Assembly: GCA_029959195.1 (NCBI GenBank)
Contig: CP114119.1
Location: 558,001-622,000, forward strand
Origin: Dictyophora rubrovolvata
Taxonomy: Eukaryota > Basidiomycota > Agaricomycetes > Phallales > Phallaceae
Reading direction: 5' to 3'
DNA length: 64,000 nucleotides
Numbering within the stretch: the stretch's first letter is position 1; the number at the start of each line of letters is the position of its first letter. Positions 20,532 to 31,977 of the stretch are shown one piece after another. The translations under genes were made by a program, and so were the position numbers. The notes under the pieces are model-generated. The model was not told where the DNA came from and ran no database searches. It saw only the letters and a program-made list of their open reading frames with translations.

Positions 20532-22449
20532 ATGAGTCAATATCCCGGATATACATATCCTACATATCCCGGTTATCCGCCCCCGCCTGCAGACTACTAC
20601 GGGTACAATCCATACGCTGCCTATGCGCCCCCGCCTACGACTCAGCCTCGGGCTGATCCATATACCTCTACAAGTCGTCATACCAGACTTCCTTCTGAAA
20701 ATGGAGCGTATTCTCAAGCTCCTCCTTACCCTAGCCGTGAACCCAACAACGCAAATTTGAGGAGAGGACATCATGCCAGACGAAATACCACGCAAGGGAT
20801 AGGTCCGACTAAAGAACAAAGAGTGCTGGGGGTTGCTTATCGCGACGAAGCCAGTGCTAGTGGTGCTCCTGAAGTATCATCCCAAATCCGCCGAGAGTTA
20901 ACACCAGGTCAGTACCGTTCGGTGTCTTAAAGAGTAAGAAGGCTCGCGATTTAGAACTATTAAAAAAAGACCTCTATTCTAGATTTCTTGTTCGTTTCGC
21001 TAAGTTCTAGTGATATCCTCAAGCTTTCCGGTCCGCGTGAAACTATAAGCTATTTATCGGAGATGCTGCAGGGCTCATGGCCTGGGAGTACGGCTTCAGA
21101 AGATGGTACGGAGCACCATATCAGGCTAGGAAGAGATGCGTGGTCGGCGAATGGTGAAGTAGGAATAAAGTAATTTCTCGAAACTTATTATAACTCGATT
21201 CGTCGTTTCATATCATTCACGTTACCTAAATAGGGCCCGTAAATTGATCTGCGAACTGTTCGTCATTTTAGCCCAAGAGGTGTGTTGCGCTCCTGTCTTC
21301 CAGTCCAGTTCCATTCTACCCATTTTCGTCTGATCAAAGGGATACCGATACTCGACAACAATCAACAACCATCCTGCAAGTTCCTTCCCTTCCTTTTTTT
21401 TACGCCGAATACTAACTGACACCATAACAACATATCTATCTACTCAACAACAACAGCTCAAGGCGCCTCGACTCGTCTTCATGTCGGGCCAACCAGAGAA
21501 TCAACCCCGTTTTTTCATGATTTGCTTTTCACTGAATCGGCGCACAGCACACATTATCAACGCTCCGCAAGATTTAACCTCCAAAATAGCGAAAACGCTT
21601 CGTGTTATAATGCCCTTCAGACCAAACGAAGGTGCAACGGTGCCTGCTCGGACGGACGGATGGATAGACACGGATGTGTATGAAGTCACCACAAGTATTG
21701 AAGGTATGCGAATGTACCATACATTTCCTTTGCTTGTTCCTTTTGCCTCCAACCTGCTTTCCTTTTTTCATCCTTCCTTTGTTCCCATTTTGAGAAATCA
21801 AACACCAACACACCAATTCATCGATGATCATTCTGTCTTCCTTTCCGCCCGCCTGCCTCGTGCCCATTTCATAAGAGAAAAACTCTTTGCACAGCCTTTT
21901 GTAGCATGGAAGCGCTTTCACCTTTCTCGCTCCCACGCCCGTTTCTTTTTTTTCATCTTCCACCTCCCATCCTCCATTCTCCATACACACATCTTACAGA
22001 TGCATTCCCCACATTCGTCCCAACCTTTTCTGTCCCTCGGCTAATTATCCAAACTCTTTCCTTTCACAGGTGGCAGAGTCGACTTCGCAAGCCTAATGTC
22101 CGGCTCTCTGAAATTCATAGCAGCCGAAGGATGGCGCTTCGAAGCCAGCGTACCATTCGGTCGCGCAGGTATATTGGGCGTACGAGGACGACGCGAAGCA
22201 TGGGTGTTCCGTCGTCATCATTCCAATTCGGATTACAAGTCTAGACTTGTGCCAAATCCCGATCCTGCACCCATCGCTAATGTCAATGTCAATGTCAGTA
22301 CAAAGCAACAGCAGCAACCACAATTACAACGGCAACGGCATCAACAGCGATTAGGTGGTGGTAATGTCAATGTTATTACTGCCCCTCGTGACGATCGTGA
22401 TCGTGATCGAGAACGACGACGTAGAGCAGCGCGTGGTGCTGTCCCGTAG
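20532..22449 (+). CDS. Conserved-looking basidiomycete protein with Pro/Tyr-rich head
   Basis: I assemble five exons. Exon 1 encodes a Pro/Tyr-rich leader (MSQYPGYTYPTYPGYPPPP...) to RRELTP. After a 96 bp intron (gtcagt..ttctag) exon 2 reads DFLFVSLSSSDILKL...RDAWSANGE. A long intron of about 300 bp with a CT-rich end leads to LKAPRLVFMSGQPENQPRFFMICFSLNRRTAH. The last coding part, after a 360 bp intron, is GGRVDFASLMSGSLKFIAAEGW and FEASVPFGRAGILGVRGRREAWVFRR, ending in a Gln-rich and Arg/Asp-rich tail (DDRDRDRERRRRAARG). The ordered C-terminal half looks conserved and globular, but I cannot name the family or function. No transmembrane helix or signal peptide. Both long introns are pyrimidine-rich and open in several frames, so retention or alternative splicing is possible. 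Confidence 0.62.
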
Positions 22450-24041
22450 AGCCTTTGTGTTTTGGTTTGTTTGGCTGTGTGGACATGTTAAAGCGCGCTA
22501 AACGTTTTGGCTCTTACAGCGATAGGCTTTGTCTCTTGCTTCGTTTTCTTGTTTTCGGATGGCGGATTGAAGGCTAAGTTTTATGATTTATTTTGTCTCC
22601 CGGCTATGAGTTCTCCAAACTGCTTTTGATTTATCTCCTGCTACCTACTGCTTTGTAAAATACTCCGAACCACTTGTATCCTTTCATTATCACTTTAATG
22701 GATAACACAATCGATACCATAACATCAACGAATCGCTGGTGCTTTCTCCGATTCAAACTTCGAACCCGCTGTCAGATCTGCGTAAAATTATAAAAGCAAA
22801 ATAAAAGGGTCTTGTACGCAGTGTATTCATGTAGGTCATTGTGATTAATACCCATACATACATCATACATAGCATTATGCAGGGCGCGTACGCCTTTCAT
22901 GTCATATGCACTACTTTTCTTCTCGACAACGCACGGTGTGCACATGCACACACATTACTGCATTACGTTATGTTCTTTTTGATTTATTACCCGCCTCGTG
23001 TTGCACGTCAAATTCTAGACTTATTGCTCGCCGCATTCTTTCATTCGAATTTTTTGACGTTCAACCGACGACAATTGTAGCTATGTTACGGGATACATAT
23101 TTGATAGACAGGCATGTCCAAGTCGGTTTTTTTTGTCCTCGTTGATCATGTCACAGAATCAGAACTACTGGTTTAAAAAAAAATCGAAGTACCTCAATCC
23201 GTAAAATCATTTTCTTAATCGGATTCCAAGACTTTAAATTATTATTCATGTAAAAAGTACATCCGGTTGTAAAACCTACAAGTCCCACTAAGCTAAATAA
23301 ATATAACCAACTTTCGTCCATGTCGAAATTGTCAATGAGTGGAATGGTATGAGAGTATCTAATTCGTTAAGGAAGTGTATACTAGTTCTCACAGAAGACG
23401 TTGGACGAATTCGTGTGAGATGTCGATTGACAGTGACAGTACAAATGATGGAAGAAAAAATAAGTAAGACCAGTTATGGCTCTGGTAGCTGATGGCGAAT
23501 CCGAAGACTAGTTGTTGATCGATAATCAACACCGTTAGCATAATAAGTACTAAGACGATCAATCAATAAACTCACCTCAAGGGCGAGATAAGTGTTAAGT
23601 CGTCAAGGAAAAACCAGAAAATGGGATGGAGAGGAGAGAAAAGGGAAACGGTTTGGCCATGTCCGATGGGTTAACCCCCTAATGTAATATTTAATAATAT
23701 ATCCCTTCAACTCAGAAGGAGTCAAGTTATCACGACCGAGACCAAATTGAAAGAATATGAGAGTTGTATGGAGATAAACGATGGTAACGCGATAATTGGA
23801 CACCAGGCTATTAAGAGAGAAATATGATAAACCGTCGACGATAAAGGTTAGTATTTGTATATGCCAGATTGGACGTGTAATGGATGTTTTTCTGTGGTTG
23901 ATTATAATTGATCATATTGAGCTCCGATGTTGGTAAGCATTGTGAAAGGGATATGCGAAGTTGAAATGTAATGGTAATAATGCTCTTTCCGGCTCTTTCC
24001 GCTTGAAGAGATGAGCTTTGAGTTCCTCGGAAATTGATTGT
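22450..24041. other. Intergenic stretch of 1.6 kb
   Basis: This is the 3' side of the orphan gene at left and of the O-fucosyltransferase-like gene at right. Short frames at 22841-23145 (plus) and 23603-23803 (minus) show no motif. I see nothing functional beyond likely UTRs. Confidence 0.4.
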
Positions 24042-26127
24042 TCAATCGATAATCCAGCTACTCGGCTCAAATCCCATTGTAGCACGTATGTTCAAAACGC
24101 CACCCGCAAGACTCGACAAGGCATGACCATAAAAAAAGGCGGAAGAGGCTGCAACGCGTTGTTCGACTATCCCTAACACGTCCGTAAAAAGCAGAGGCCA
24201 TCCAATCTCACGTCGATCATCAACGGTGAGAAGGTCATATAGTATTACCGCGCCATTTTGTCCTATGTATTCCAGATTGCTGGCGTTCCGTTCGTCTGTT
24301 GCTATGAAGAACCTTGGGACAAGAATCAAAGAAATATGTTCATACAATAATAGAATAAAGGAAGGAATTGTTTACTTACGGATCGTCATCACGCGGTATA
24401 CCACCTCGCAACACTTGTTTCTTGATTCTCTTCCTTCCCTCTGAGAAAATATCCTTAATATGTCCAAAATGTGCTTCAAGGGACTGATCTTTAACCCATC
24501 CTACAACCGTGAAATCTCCACGGCGCATATGGGCAGATAACCACCCCCTTCCACCGGCTAATGCTGTCATTCGTCTAGCGAGTTTCTCCGAAAGCGCAAT
24601 GAGTGGTTGAATGGGGCGCATGTAGGTCAGAACAAAGCTTGTGTAGTCGTCCCTTGCTTGTTCGGTTGTGAAGCGGAAGCCTGCCTTTCGGGCATAGAGT
24701 CAGTTGGGTGGCTTAATCTGGTTACAAGTGCGGCGTACTGGTTTTCTGGATAGATGAACTTCGCCTTCTAGAAGTAATACGTCGACATCCATTGTGAAGT
24801 CTTCTACCCATCCTCGAATGCGACTATAGGGCAAGAGTTGTCTGATGGCCGGAACAACACTTTTTGTGTATTCCATTCCACCTCTGAAGAAAAAATATTA
24901 AGATTTTTAAAGGGAAGAGATCGAAACTAACGCACATCCCCTCATACGTATAGGTGACAACCCACCCTCCACTATTCATGAGCCTCTCAGCCTTATCGTC
25001 ACTCCAAACATAATATCCATCGCTACTCAAAACACTGACGGCACGATCCCAATCAAGCGGGTATTTGTCATCTCCTACGGCTTCACGAAAGAGACCATCG
25101 ATTTTAGTGTCAATCGTGCTGGCATTAATGTCAGGTAATGGACGAGTCGTGTCCACGCGGAATATGCCGCCTTCATCGTACGTAGGATTGGGTATCATAT
25201 GGAATGATGTTAGGTTTACGTTCGTATGGATGTTCCTGTTCCAATGACCCGTCATAAGTTCGTTGGAGGGATCTTGACCGTGTAGTTCCATGAATTCTGA
25301 GGTGAGAATGACTGGGTAATAGGAGCGTAGCAAGGGAAGATCGAGCATAATCTAGAGAACGCATGCAGCTCAATATATGAATTGAATCTTTAAATGAAAC
25401 ATACCTGAATAGGGAGTTGCCAAGCGATACTATCTACAGGCGCGCCATTCCACTTATCCCACCCAACGGCGTCCTCTCTGTCAACCTTAATGGCGTATTG
25501 TGAGCATACGTCCCTAAAATCATAGAAAACGAGTAGTATATATGCGTGTTATTGATTAATAAAAGTAGCTTATTTACCTGTCATACTCGCAATCGCGCAC
25601 ATATACGAATGACGGAATAACCAAGACGCGGTTTAAAAGCCTGGCCTGGTTGAGGGCGGCTTCGATGATGTATCGCATCTACAACTTGAGATGGAGATCG
25701 TATTTCTTCGGAAATTGTTTTAAGAACTCACATTATTCCAACCTAAACCTAAACTCCAATCACGAACATAATATCCGTTTTTTCCGGCAGTGTATGCTCT
25801 TAGCTCCTCCAATGATAGTTTGTTCAAATCGACGGTCCAAGACTGGTGTGGCTGTAGCTGCAGTGTATGATGAGTCTGTTTAATGTGTTGAATGTCATCG
25901 TTGGATTTGTATGGGAGCTTCGGCTCGAGAGTGCGCTGTTGACTGTTGGTGACAACACTGCCCCATATCCTTGAGGAATACGTCGGTCGATCTCGCTCAG
26001 TTAAACCGGCAAAATTCCAAAGAAAAGTAAGTGCGACAATTGTAGATATGCCTAGGAAACGTATTGGATGTCGTGATAGCAGTCGCATTATGACTGATGT
26101 TGGATAGGAAGGCAGCGTGCGTCTCAT
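24042..26127 (-). CDS. Fungal O-fucosyltransferase-like type II membrane protein
   Basis: Golgi-type glycosyltransferase-like protein. After ATG 26127 (or 26088) comes a basic head and one signal-anchor helix (LGISTIVALTFLWNFAGL), a stem, then the catalytic region in several exons: GKNGYYVRDWSLGLGWNN, MRYIIEAALNQARLLNRVLVIPSF, DAVGWDKWNGAPVDSI, the long exon at 25348-24940, and AHMRRGDFTVVGW. The last matches the HxRxGD-type GDP-fucose-binding motif of O-fucosyltransferases. ATDERNASNLEYI and a final hydrophobic exon ending NIRATMGFEPSSWIID follow. An apparent in-frame TGA near 24700 is removed if gtacgc..cgaaag (about 55 bp) is an intron, giving RKPAGFRFTTEQARDDY. The longer frame up to 26391 is probably 5' UTR. 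Acceptor substrate unknown. It looks intact. Confidence 0.75.
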
Positions 26128-27978
26128 ATAATAATTTATGGGTGAGTTTGTTTTTCGAGAAGCTTGGATATGTTGCTGTGGATCAAATATGACTCTTCTA
26201 GGGATGGTGAAAAATGAAGAAAGAAACACAGAGGAGGGGAAAGAGGCAAGATAGAGAAGGAAATAAGAAACGTGACAGTTTGCCGACCTGCGTTGGGACC
26301 TCCAAGTTGGCCGTAAGTACCGTGTCGCTTGGCAACAATCCAAACTACAGGCGGAAAGACGACGAATACAACGTTTTCCAGGAGATATCATCGTATTGCC
26401 AATAAATTGTTATTGAAGAGCCAATAAACCCTAGACAAAGCAATGTGGAAAACACGGAGTGACTCGAGAGTGAGTTGAAGGATTTATTGGAGTATTTTCA
26501 ATCATGCGCCAGACAAGCACAGTATCAATTACCATCATTTTACAGATTTCACTTTTCGGGGCGACGGCCTACAGAAATCAATGCCAAGAAGAAGCTGTTC
26601 AGTGTTCACAATGTTGAAAATCTCACCTCACGTTACTAATACTACGCGTTACACCGTTACACGTCAGCAAAATCCAAGTAGCCTTGCACTTTTCGGGATA
26701 TTGCAATTCAAAAGGCAGCTGAAAAAAAAAACGTCACAGTAATCCTGCAGCAATTGGTGCATTTCGTGTGTGATGCATGATGATCGTCGGGAGTCGATCC
26801 TGTGTGCCGAGGGTATTTTCACCCACGTGTAATTTAGCGCCCAACTTCGGTTCTGGGTTCGTGATCGTTCGTCTGTAAATTATTATTCAAATGGTTCAGA
26901 TTATTGTAAGTAATTTAACTGTTAGCAAGCTGTTAGAAACCTTCTGAGAAGTGGATGCAATAATTATTTGAGTAAGACTAAGTATGTACATCACAGCCCG
27001 CCGTTTAAGTACTATAAGGTTTAGATATTTATAAAGGAGATAAAGAAAGGGGTCAATGATACTCAACACAAAACGGTGAACAAATTCAACAAAAAAAGGA
27101 ACAAAGAAAATGATTAGGAAACAGAATGCAGGTTGCATTCTCAATGTGGAGCGGGGCGTATTCACCTAACAGCAGATTGGATATAAAATAAGTTCAGTAA
27201 TTAAAAAATTCCTTTACGCTCATAATAATAGTGTTCATAGAGCTTTTGTGCCTACTCTTGGTCAAAAATATGGAGAAAAGCACAGTCAACACTGATAAGC
27301 CACTTTCTCTCCATATGCCCTCGATACGACACGCACCGCTTGAAGATACAGCGACACTTCAGACAACACACCGTCCCAAAGATCCAATTGCTGAAAGATC
27401 GAAAAGCGACGAAAGTCCTTTTTGAATACATCAACAAAACAGGTCGCTTCATGCAAACACACGGAAAACTAGACGAATTAAAAGGGAGACAGAGAAGAAG
27501 AGGATGAAGCAATACGGTGGGAACATCGATCCCCACGACACCTCATTACGCGCCTGACGAGCGAAGAGTACACCAGAAATGACGCGATACGGCCTGATAC
27601 GGCCATCTCAACGAGTCAAAGTCCCGGCACATAGGGCTCAGCCCCCAGGGACTCAATAGATTCACACACAACACTGATAAGTATCTATAGGACTCAAAAC
27701 TTGACGCGACATGATACATACATACATACATCCGTCGTCAACGTGCAATGCCAATTTGGCTTGTTATATTCCTCTGAAGCCGTATGATAGCTTCGTCTAA
27801 GGCCATATATTTCGTTCGTTTCGAAGCTCGTCATTAGCAAACCGCCGTATTTGCGGTCACGGCCACCAAAAGCCGATCTGAGTTCACATTCAAACCCGTA
27901 TTACCCTCTCCGAAAATAAATATGAAAAGCTATATAAAGCAGGTAGGCTGACAGTCCACACCAACGTGCGCATCCGCA
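26128..27978. other. Intergenic stretch of 1.85 kb
   Basis: This stretch lies between divergent genes: the O-fucosyltransferase-like gene on minus and the GNAT gene on plus. Frames at 26896-27165, 27231-27425 and 27252-27536 have no recognisable motif. A CATA microsatellite lies at about 27716-27731. A short segment near 26815-26850 faintly resembles one arm of the 3.4 kb inverted-repeat element. Confidence 0.4.
27716..27731. repeat. CATA tetranucleotide microsatellite
   Basis: Four consecutive CATA/ATAC units in non-coding sequence. Confidence 0.7.
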
Positions 27979-28991
27979 ATGCAATCTGAGGCTATGGTTC
28001 CCTTCCAGGTCAAGCAGCTCACAAATGCTACAGGTATTTTTGTTACAGTATTACCCTGCATAAAACATATTCTGAACTATCACCAGAGTCTCAAATACAA
28101 GAAATTGCAGATTTTCTCACAGATGCTTTCTATGGAGGTAAATGGTTCATTGTCACTTCGTGTTATTTTGGAAACGCATGTTCTTGTCATTTGACACCCC
28201 GAGTTAGACATTTTAACAAAAGCGGTTGTTGGCGGCAACTGGAGTCTCCTTCGTGAATTACAAACGGCTGTTTTACGGGCATCTTTATTCGAAGGGCTTG
28301 TTTATGTCGTCACAGTTGGGAGCGGATTAGACGAGAAAATCGTAAGCGTTGGTTGTTGGTTTGGCAGTGGCATACAGCTATTTGGAAGGTATACTTATAA
28401 AATTACCGCCAAATACCTCCTACTTTTCTTATTCCTAGCGAGCAGCAACGTGCACTCGGGTATAACGCATGGTTTGAGAAACTCAGCGATGAGACCAAAT
28501 ATTGGTTGAGCAAAACAGTTTGTGTCAATGATTTTTCCGCTTCAAGTATATTTGATATAATTCAGAACCTGAATATACGCAGTATTCAGAAGAGGCAACG
28601 AAACTTAATCAAAGTCACTTTACTAAAGAGGTTCGTGAGATCCACCTAGTGACTCTTCCTTACGAATCCATAATAGGAGATTGCAAAACGTTGGTGGTGT
28701 TATGAACTGGCTACACACCCCAAGCATCAAGGGAAAGGATATGCAACCGCGATTGTGCAAACAATTTTTAAGAAGGTCTGTCCCTTCATATCGTGCAGGA
28801 TATGATCTAACTGAGCTTTATTTTACTAGGCTAAAGCCGAAGAAACACTCATCGCGCTATCAGCTACAGCTGAGGAGAATGTTAAGAAGTACCTTTCTAT
28901 GGGGTTTAAGCGTAGAGGCAAAGGGGGTCCCATCCATTCTCCTACCGGAGATTTTTGGATACACCTCTTCACGAAAGGCTCCCTCGCATAA
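27979..28991 (+). CDS. GNAT-family N-acetyltransferase
   Basis: Acetyl-CoA-dependent N-acetyltransferase of the kind common in fungi (substrate unknown, often small amines). Exons read MQSEAMVPFQVKQLTNAT, ESQIQEIADFLTDAFYGD, ILTKAVVGGNWSLLRELQTA...VGCWFGSGIQLFG, SEQQRALGYNAWFEKLSDETKYWLSKT, EYTQYSEEATKLNQSHFTKE, then IAKRWWCYELATHPKHQGKGYATAIVQTIFKK. The last holds the acetyl-CoA P-loop motif (Q-x-x-G-x-G/A as HQGKGYA). The final exon has AKAEETLIALSATAEENVKKYLSMGFKRRGKGG and ends at TAA 28989-28991. One junction, near 28516-28566, does not splice in frame with any GT-AG pair I tried. That may be an unusual site or a small lesion. All other junctions are canonical. Confidence 0.75.
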
Positions 28992-29160
28992 TAACTCTTC
29001 TTGTCCTATGAGGTGGTTTCAACCAAAGAGATATGTCTATTTATATATACGTGTGCACTGAATTTGAAGAACTTTGTATCCGCCCTGACTGGCGGCGGCT
29101 CACGAGTTACTACTTTGTCCGTCAGACACACCGGTATTGCCAACACCTCTCACAGAGTAT

Positions 29161-29805
29161 TTTGACGGTGACACACCGGCTTGACAAACTACTTTTCGAG
29201 CCTATACTCATCTGGCGGAAGCGTGGATATTGTCCAGCTTTCCCTAGACATTGGTATGTATGTTTCGGATTCCGGAATTTGCACCATATACTACGGGGAG
29301 TGACAAACAGGTAGCCTTAGCGGGCATTGAAACGGAAGGGGTGGTATAACCATCAATGATTCGCTATGAAAGGATATATGGATGGTGGAACGGGATTTCT
29401 AAACTTGGATCATCATCAGAAGACATCTTTGAAGAAAAACTCTTTAGCAGCGGCGAGGTAGTCGTGTTGACTTGTGTTAGCAATGGGCGGAGTGCAAGTC
29501 ACAATGTCGCTGGCGCACCGAGTCGGTGCGTCGCTGAATGCGAGGTCGGCGATATACAGATAGTTCCGAATGATTTTTGATTTAAAGAGTGAGCAAACGA
29601 AGTCCTTTTAGTCTTCGTTTATTTGAAGTCCGAGGGAAAGTGGAATATATGTTTTTTTTGGAATACGTTTTTGATCAAAAAAACACCAAAACACCAGGGA
29701 GAGGAAACAGAGAAATGAAAATAAAAAGTAATAGAGGAAAAGTGAGCCATTAACGACTCGGGTTACTTCGGTCTAATCGATCTTTCCACGCCGGGCAAGA
29801 CAGAA
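29161..29805. repeat. Condensed, non-coding copy of the 30.0-34.98 kb block
   Basis: Three pieces occur in the same order and orientation as their sources. 29161-29225 matches 30003-30068 (3' end of the kinase gene). 29226-29360 matches about 32560-32690 (inside the orphan gene). 29359-29805 matches about 34512-34978 (start and promoter of the 410-residue gene). The two intervals between, about 2.5 and 1.8 kb, are missing. No frame is kept. It looks like a duplicate of the downstream block that has lost most of its interior. Confidence 0.66.
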
Positions 29806-29999
29806 AAGTTCCGCTCGGCAGCGCCACGCAATAGAATGGGCGGTTGGGCTTGCGAAGATACAGAGAAGCAGACCTAGTATATTATGTACATGAACACCGC
29901 AATGTGGCAATAAAACCACAGCATTAAATAACATAGCTAATGAAAACATTTAAAAGCAATTCACAAAAAGACAAAAACAAAGCAACGAAACGACTACAC
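29806..29999. other. 3' flank of the kinase-like gene
   Basis: A short AT-rich interval with likely polyadenylation signals for the minus-strand gene. No feature is called. Confidence 0.4.
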
Positions 30000-31129
30000 T
30001 CATAAAGTCTTTTGACGGTGACGCACGAGTTCAACGAACCTCTTCTCGAGCTTATACTCATCCGGTAAAAGCGAGCCCCGTTCTCCAGGAACCCACCAAT
30101 CATAATTCCAGTCATATTCCCAACCATTTTCCCTCATTGCCTGTCGAAGAAGTTCTTTGAGGTGTGCATAGTCTGGTTTGTCTTCGAATGCAAGGGATCG
30201 ACAATGTTCAATGAATTGCGTGAAGAAAGGAGGAGATCGAGCTAGCAACTCCGTCATGGCTTTCCCCCGCTTCATTTCTCCAATTCCTTTCCGTTTCGAC
30301 GGTATATTGACTGCATATATCCCTTGCCATGGAAACCGACCGTGAAGTAGATAGAGAAGAAGGATGCCAATTGCTTCGACGTCATCACGTCGGCTCGGTT
30401 CTACATGGTACATGAGCACACATGCGTTCCTTTTGTAAGAACAGATATAAAAAACGAACCCAGACCAAGATGAACATTATGACTTGCGTAGCGTGGTGTT
30501 CCAAGACCACCTCTTCCATCCCGAAATGGCATATGCTTCCCCGTCGTTGGGTCAAAATAGAGTTTAGAAAGTCCCATGTCGAGCAAGTACAAACACTTGT
30601 ATTCGTCAATTAAACCCAGCGCAAAATTTTGAGGTTTAATATCGCGAACAATAATTCCACGAGCATGAACTTCCTCGATTGTAGTGAGCTAAAAGGTTAC
30701 CGGCTACCGGTGAATACTCAAGTGAAAGGGAAACAGATAACGCAAATATTTACCGGTCTTTAGAGACATCGCACCTCGACAAAACCGACGTAGCTTTTCA
30801 AAATCCGGTCCAAGCCTGTCCATGACTAAAACATGAGCATTGTGGTCCGTCCTCACCCAGCGAATTTTCACAAGTCCTTTAACACCTTGTAGTTGGTCAT
30901 AATTGAACCACCGCTTCATGTAACAATCCTGAGGGTTTGGCCTCTTTAATTAATTCAAACTTGATAGCCACTTCATGTCCCGTAACGACCTGAATTCCAC
31001 CCCATACCCACCCTGCCAAACAGAACTGGTAAATGAAAAAGGAATGAAATACATACATAGCTACAAGACATACAATTAGAACCCACGCCGAGCATGGATG
31101 TGATTTGATAACAACCCGAATTCTGAAAG
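30000..31129 (-). CDS. Casein-kinase-1-like protein kinase, motifs altered
   Basis: The frame reads TGHEVAIKFE (ATP lysine), VLVMDRLGPDFEKLRRFC, VHARGIIVRDIKPQNFALGL (catalytic loop), LLDMGLSKLYFD, GTPRYASHNVHLG and, after a 65 bp intron near 30410-30475, EPSRRDDVEAIGILLLYLLHGRFPWQGI. GT-RYAS-N-HLG and SRRDD-E-IG are CK1-family hallmarks. Two key sites differ from canonical kinases: HRD is VRD and DFG is DMG. The glycine loop before AIKFE is not recognisable, since the region reads WVWGGIQVVTGHE. The catalytic Asp and the Asp of DMG remain, so activity is uncertain. The frame runs upstream without a stop into a HAD-like segment (31130-31887). The gene ends at 30000 after a basic C-terminal tail, LVRHRQKTL. 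Confidence 0.7.
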
Positions 31130-31887
31130 GAGGATAGTTTGTGGGATTTTCAGGATCTTCTGGAGGAACAGCCGAACGCAATATCTGCAATACCTGATTC
31201 ATCCCATCTGCTATAAATGTCGGAGAAAACGTCGGGATAGTAAGCGCTAAACACCGACTCCGAGGACGTTTAATAAACATGGTAGGAAAACCTGCCAGAG
31301 CAGCCGGCTCTGCTACAGCATAAAGATTGGGCGTTACCACCAGAATCTCACTCATAGAGATTTCAGGTTTTAACGTTTTGCAGAATTCAAGTAGGCTATT
31401 CCATGCGAAAGCCTCATTCGTCGCAATCCGGTCATTGTTAGCGGCATCGAAAAGAGCGAACGAAACGCCTGGGATTTGGGAAACAATACCACGCGATTTT
31501 GAACAGTGGTAAGGCTATGATGGAATACCCACTTTCAACCAAAGATGATATGGAAGGGAGAGCGTCTTCATGCAACTCAAATTTTGTACAGCGAGCAAAG
31601 ACATATTGAACAACCGATTGAGACACAGTCGTGATAAGATAACGTGCAACATCCTGGATGATCGCAAAAGCAGATTCCTGGCCTTCAGAGCACAGAAGTG
31701 CTTCCTTCTCGACATATAAGCGCAGTAGTTCCCCAAAAGGGAACTGGTGGACAGAAGGTGGATAGAGCTTCTCTCAGAGGGTTATCATTATTCTAAGTTG
31801 TATGTGCGAAATAGAAATTAAAAGGTTTTACTAAGTGAATATACTCACAATGATGGAATCGCAATCCAATGCGATGACCTTGACGTT
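31130..31887 (-). pseudogene. HAD-like hydrolase segment joined in frame to the kinase
   Basis: Pieces of a haloacid-dehalogenase-type protein: VIALDCDSII (motif I, D-x-D) before a gtgagt donor near 31850, ELLRLYVEKEALLCSEGQESAFAIIQDVARYL, SLVESGYSIIALP, LEFCKTLKPEIS and MSEILVVTPNLYAVAEPAALAGFPTMFIKRPRS, which is close to the C-terminal HAD core (VTPN..EPA.AAGFPT.FI.RP). No start codon fits. The frame before VIALDCDS has a stop (TAA near 31888), and some segments between exons change frame. From 31355 on, the frame is open straight into the kinase. This may be a decayed HAD gene, the N-terminal part of a fused gene, or two adjoining genes. I prefer a damaged or fused locus. Confidence 0.55.
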
Positions 31888-31977
31888 TTATTTTTTGACG
31901 ATAGGAACAATACTGGCCGTTTTCATTTCAACAGAGTCGTCGTCTTCATCGTTCAAGTCGTTACCGACTTGAGGGTC

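Noticed and set aside
22841-23145. Overlapping plus-strand frames as a membrane protein
   Set aside because: Hydrophobic by AT-rich composition only; two frames compete and there are no exons around them.
24690-24705. In-frame stop as evidence that the O-fucosyltransferase-like gene is dead
   Set aside because: A well-formed 55 bp intron with donor gtacgc, a branch-like ctgac and acceptor cgaaag removes it.
26815-26850. Second copy of the 3.4 kb inverted-repeat element
   Set aside because: Only short words are shared and there is no opposing arm or TA pair.
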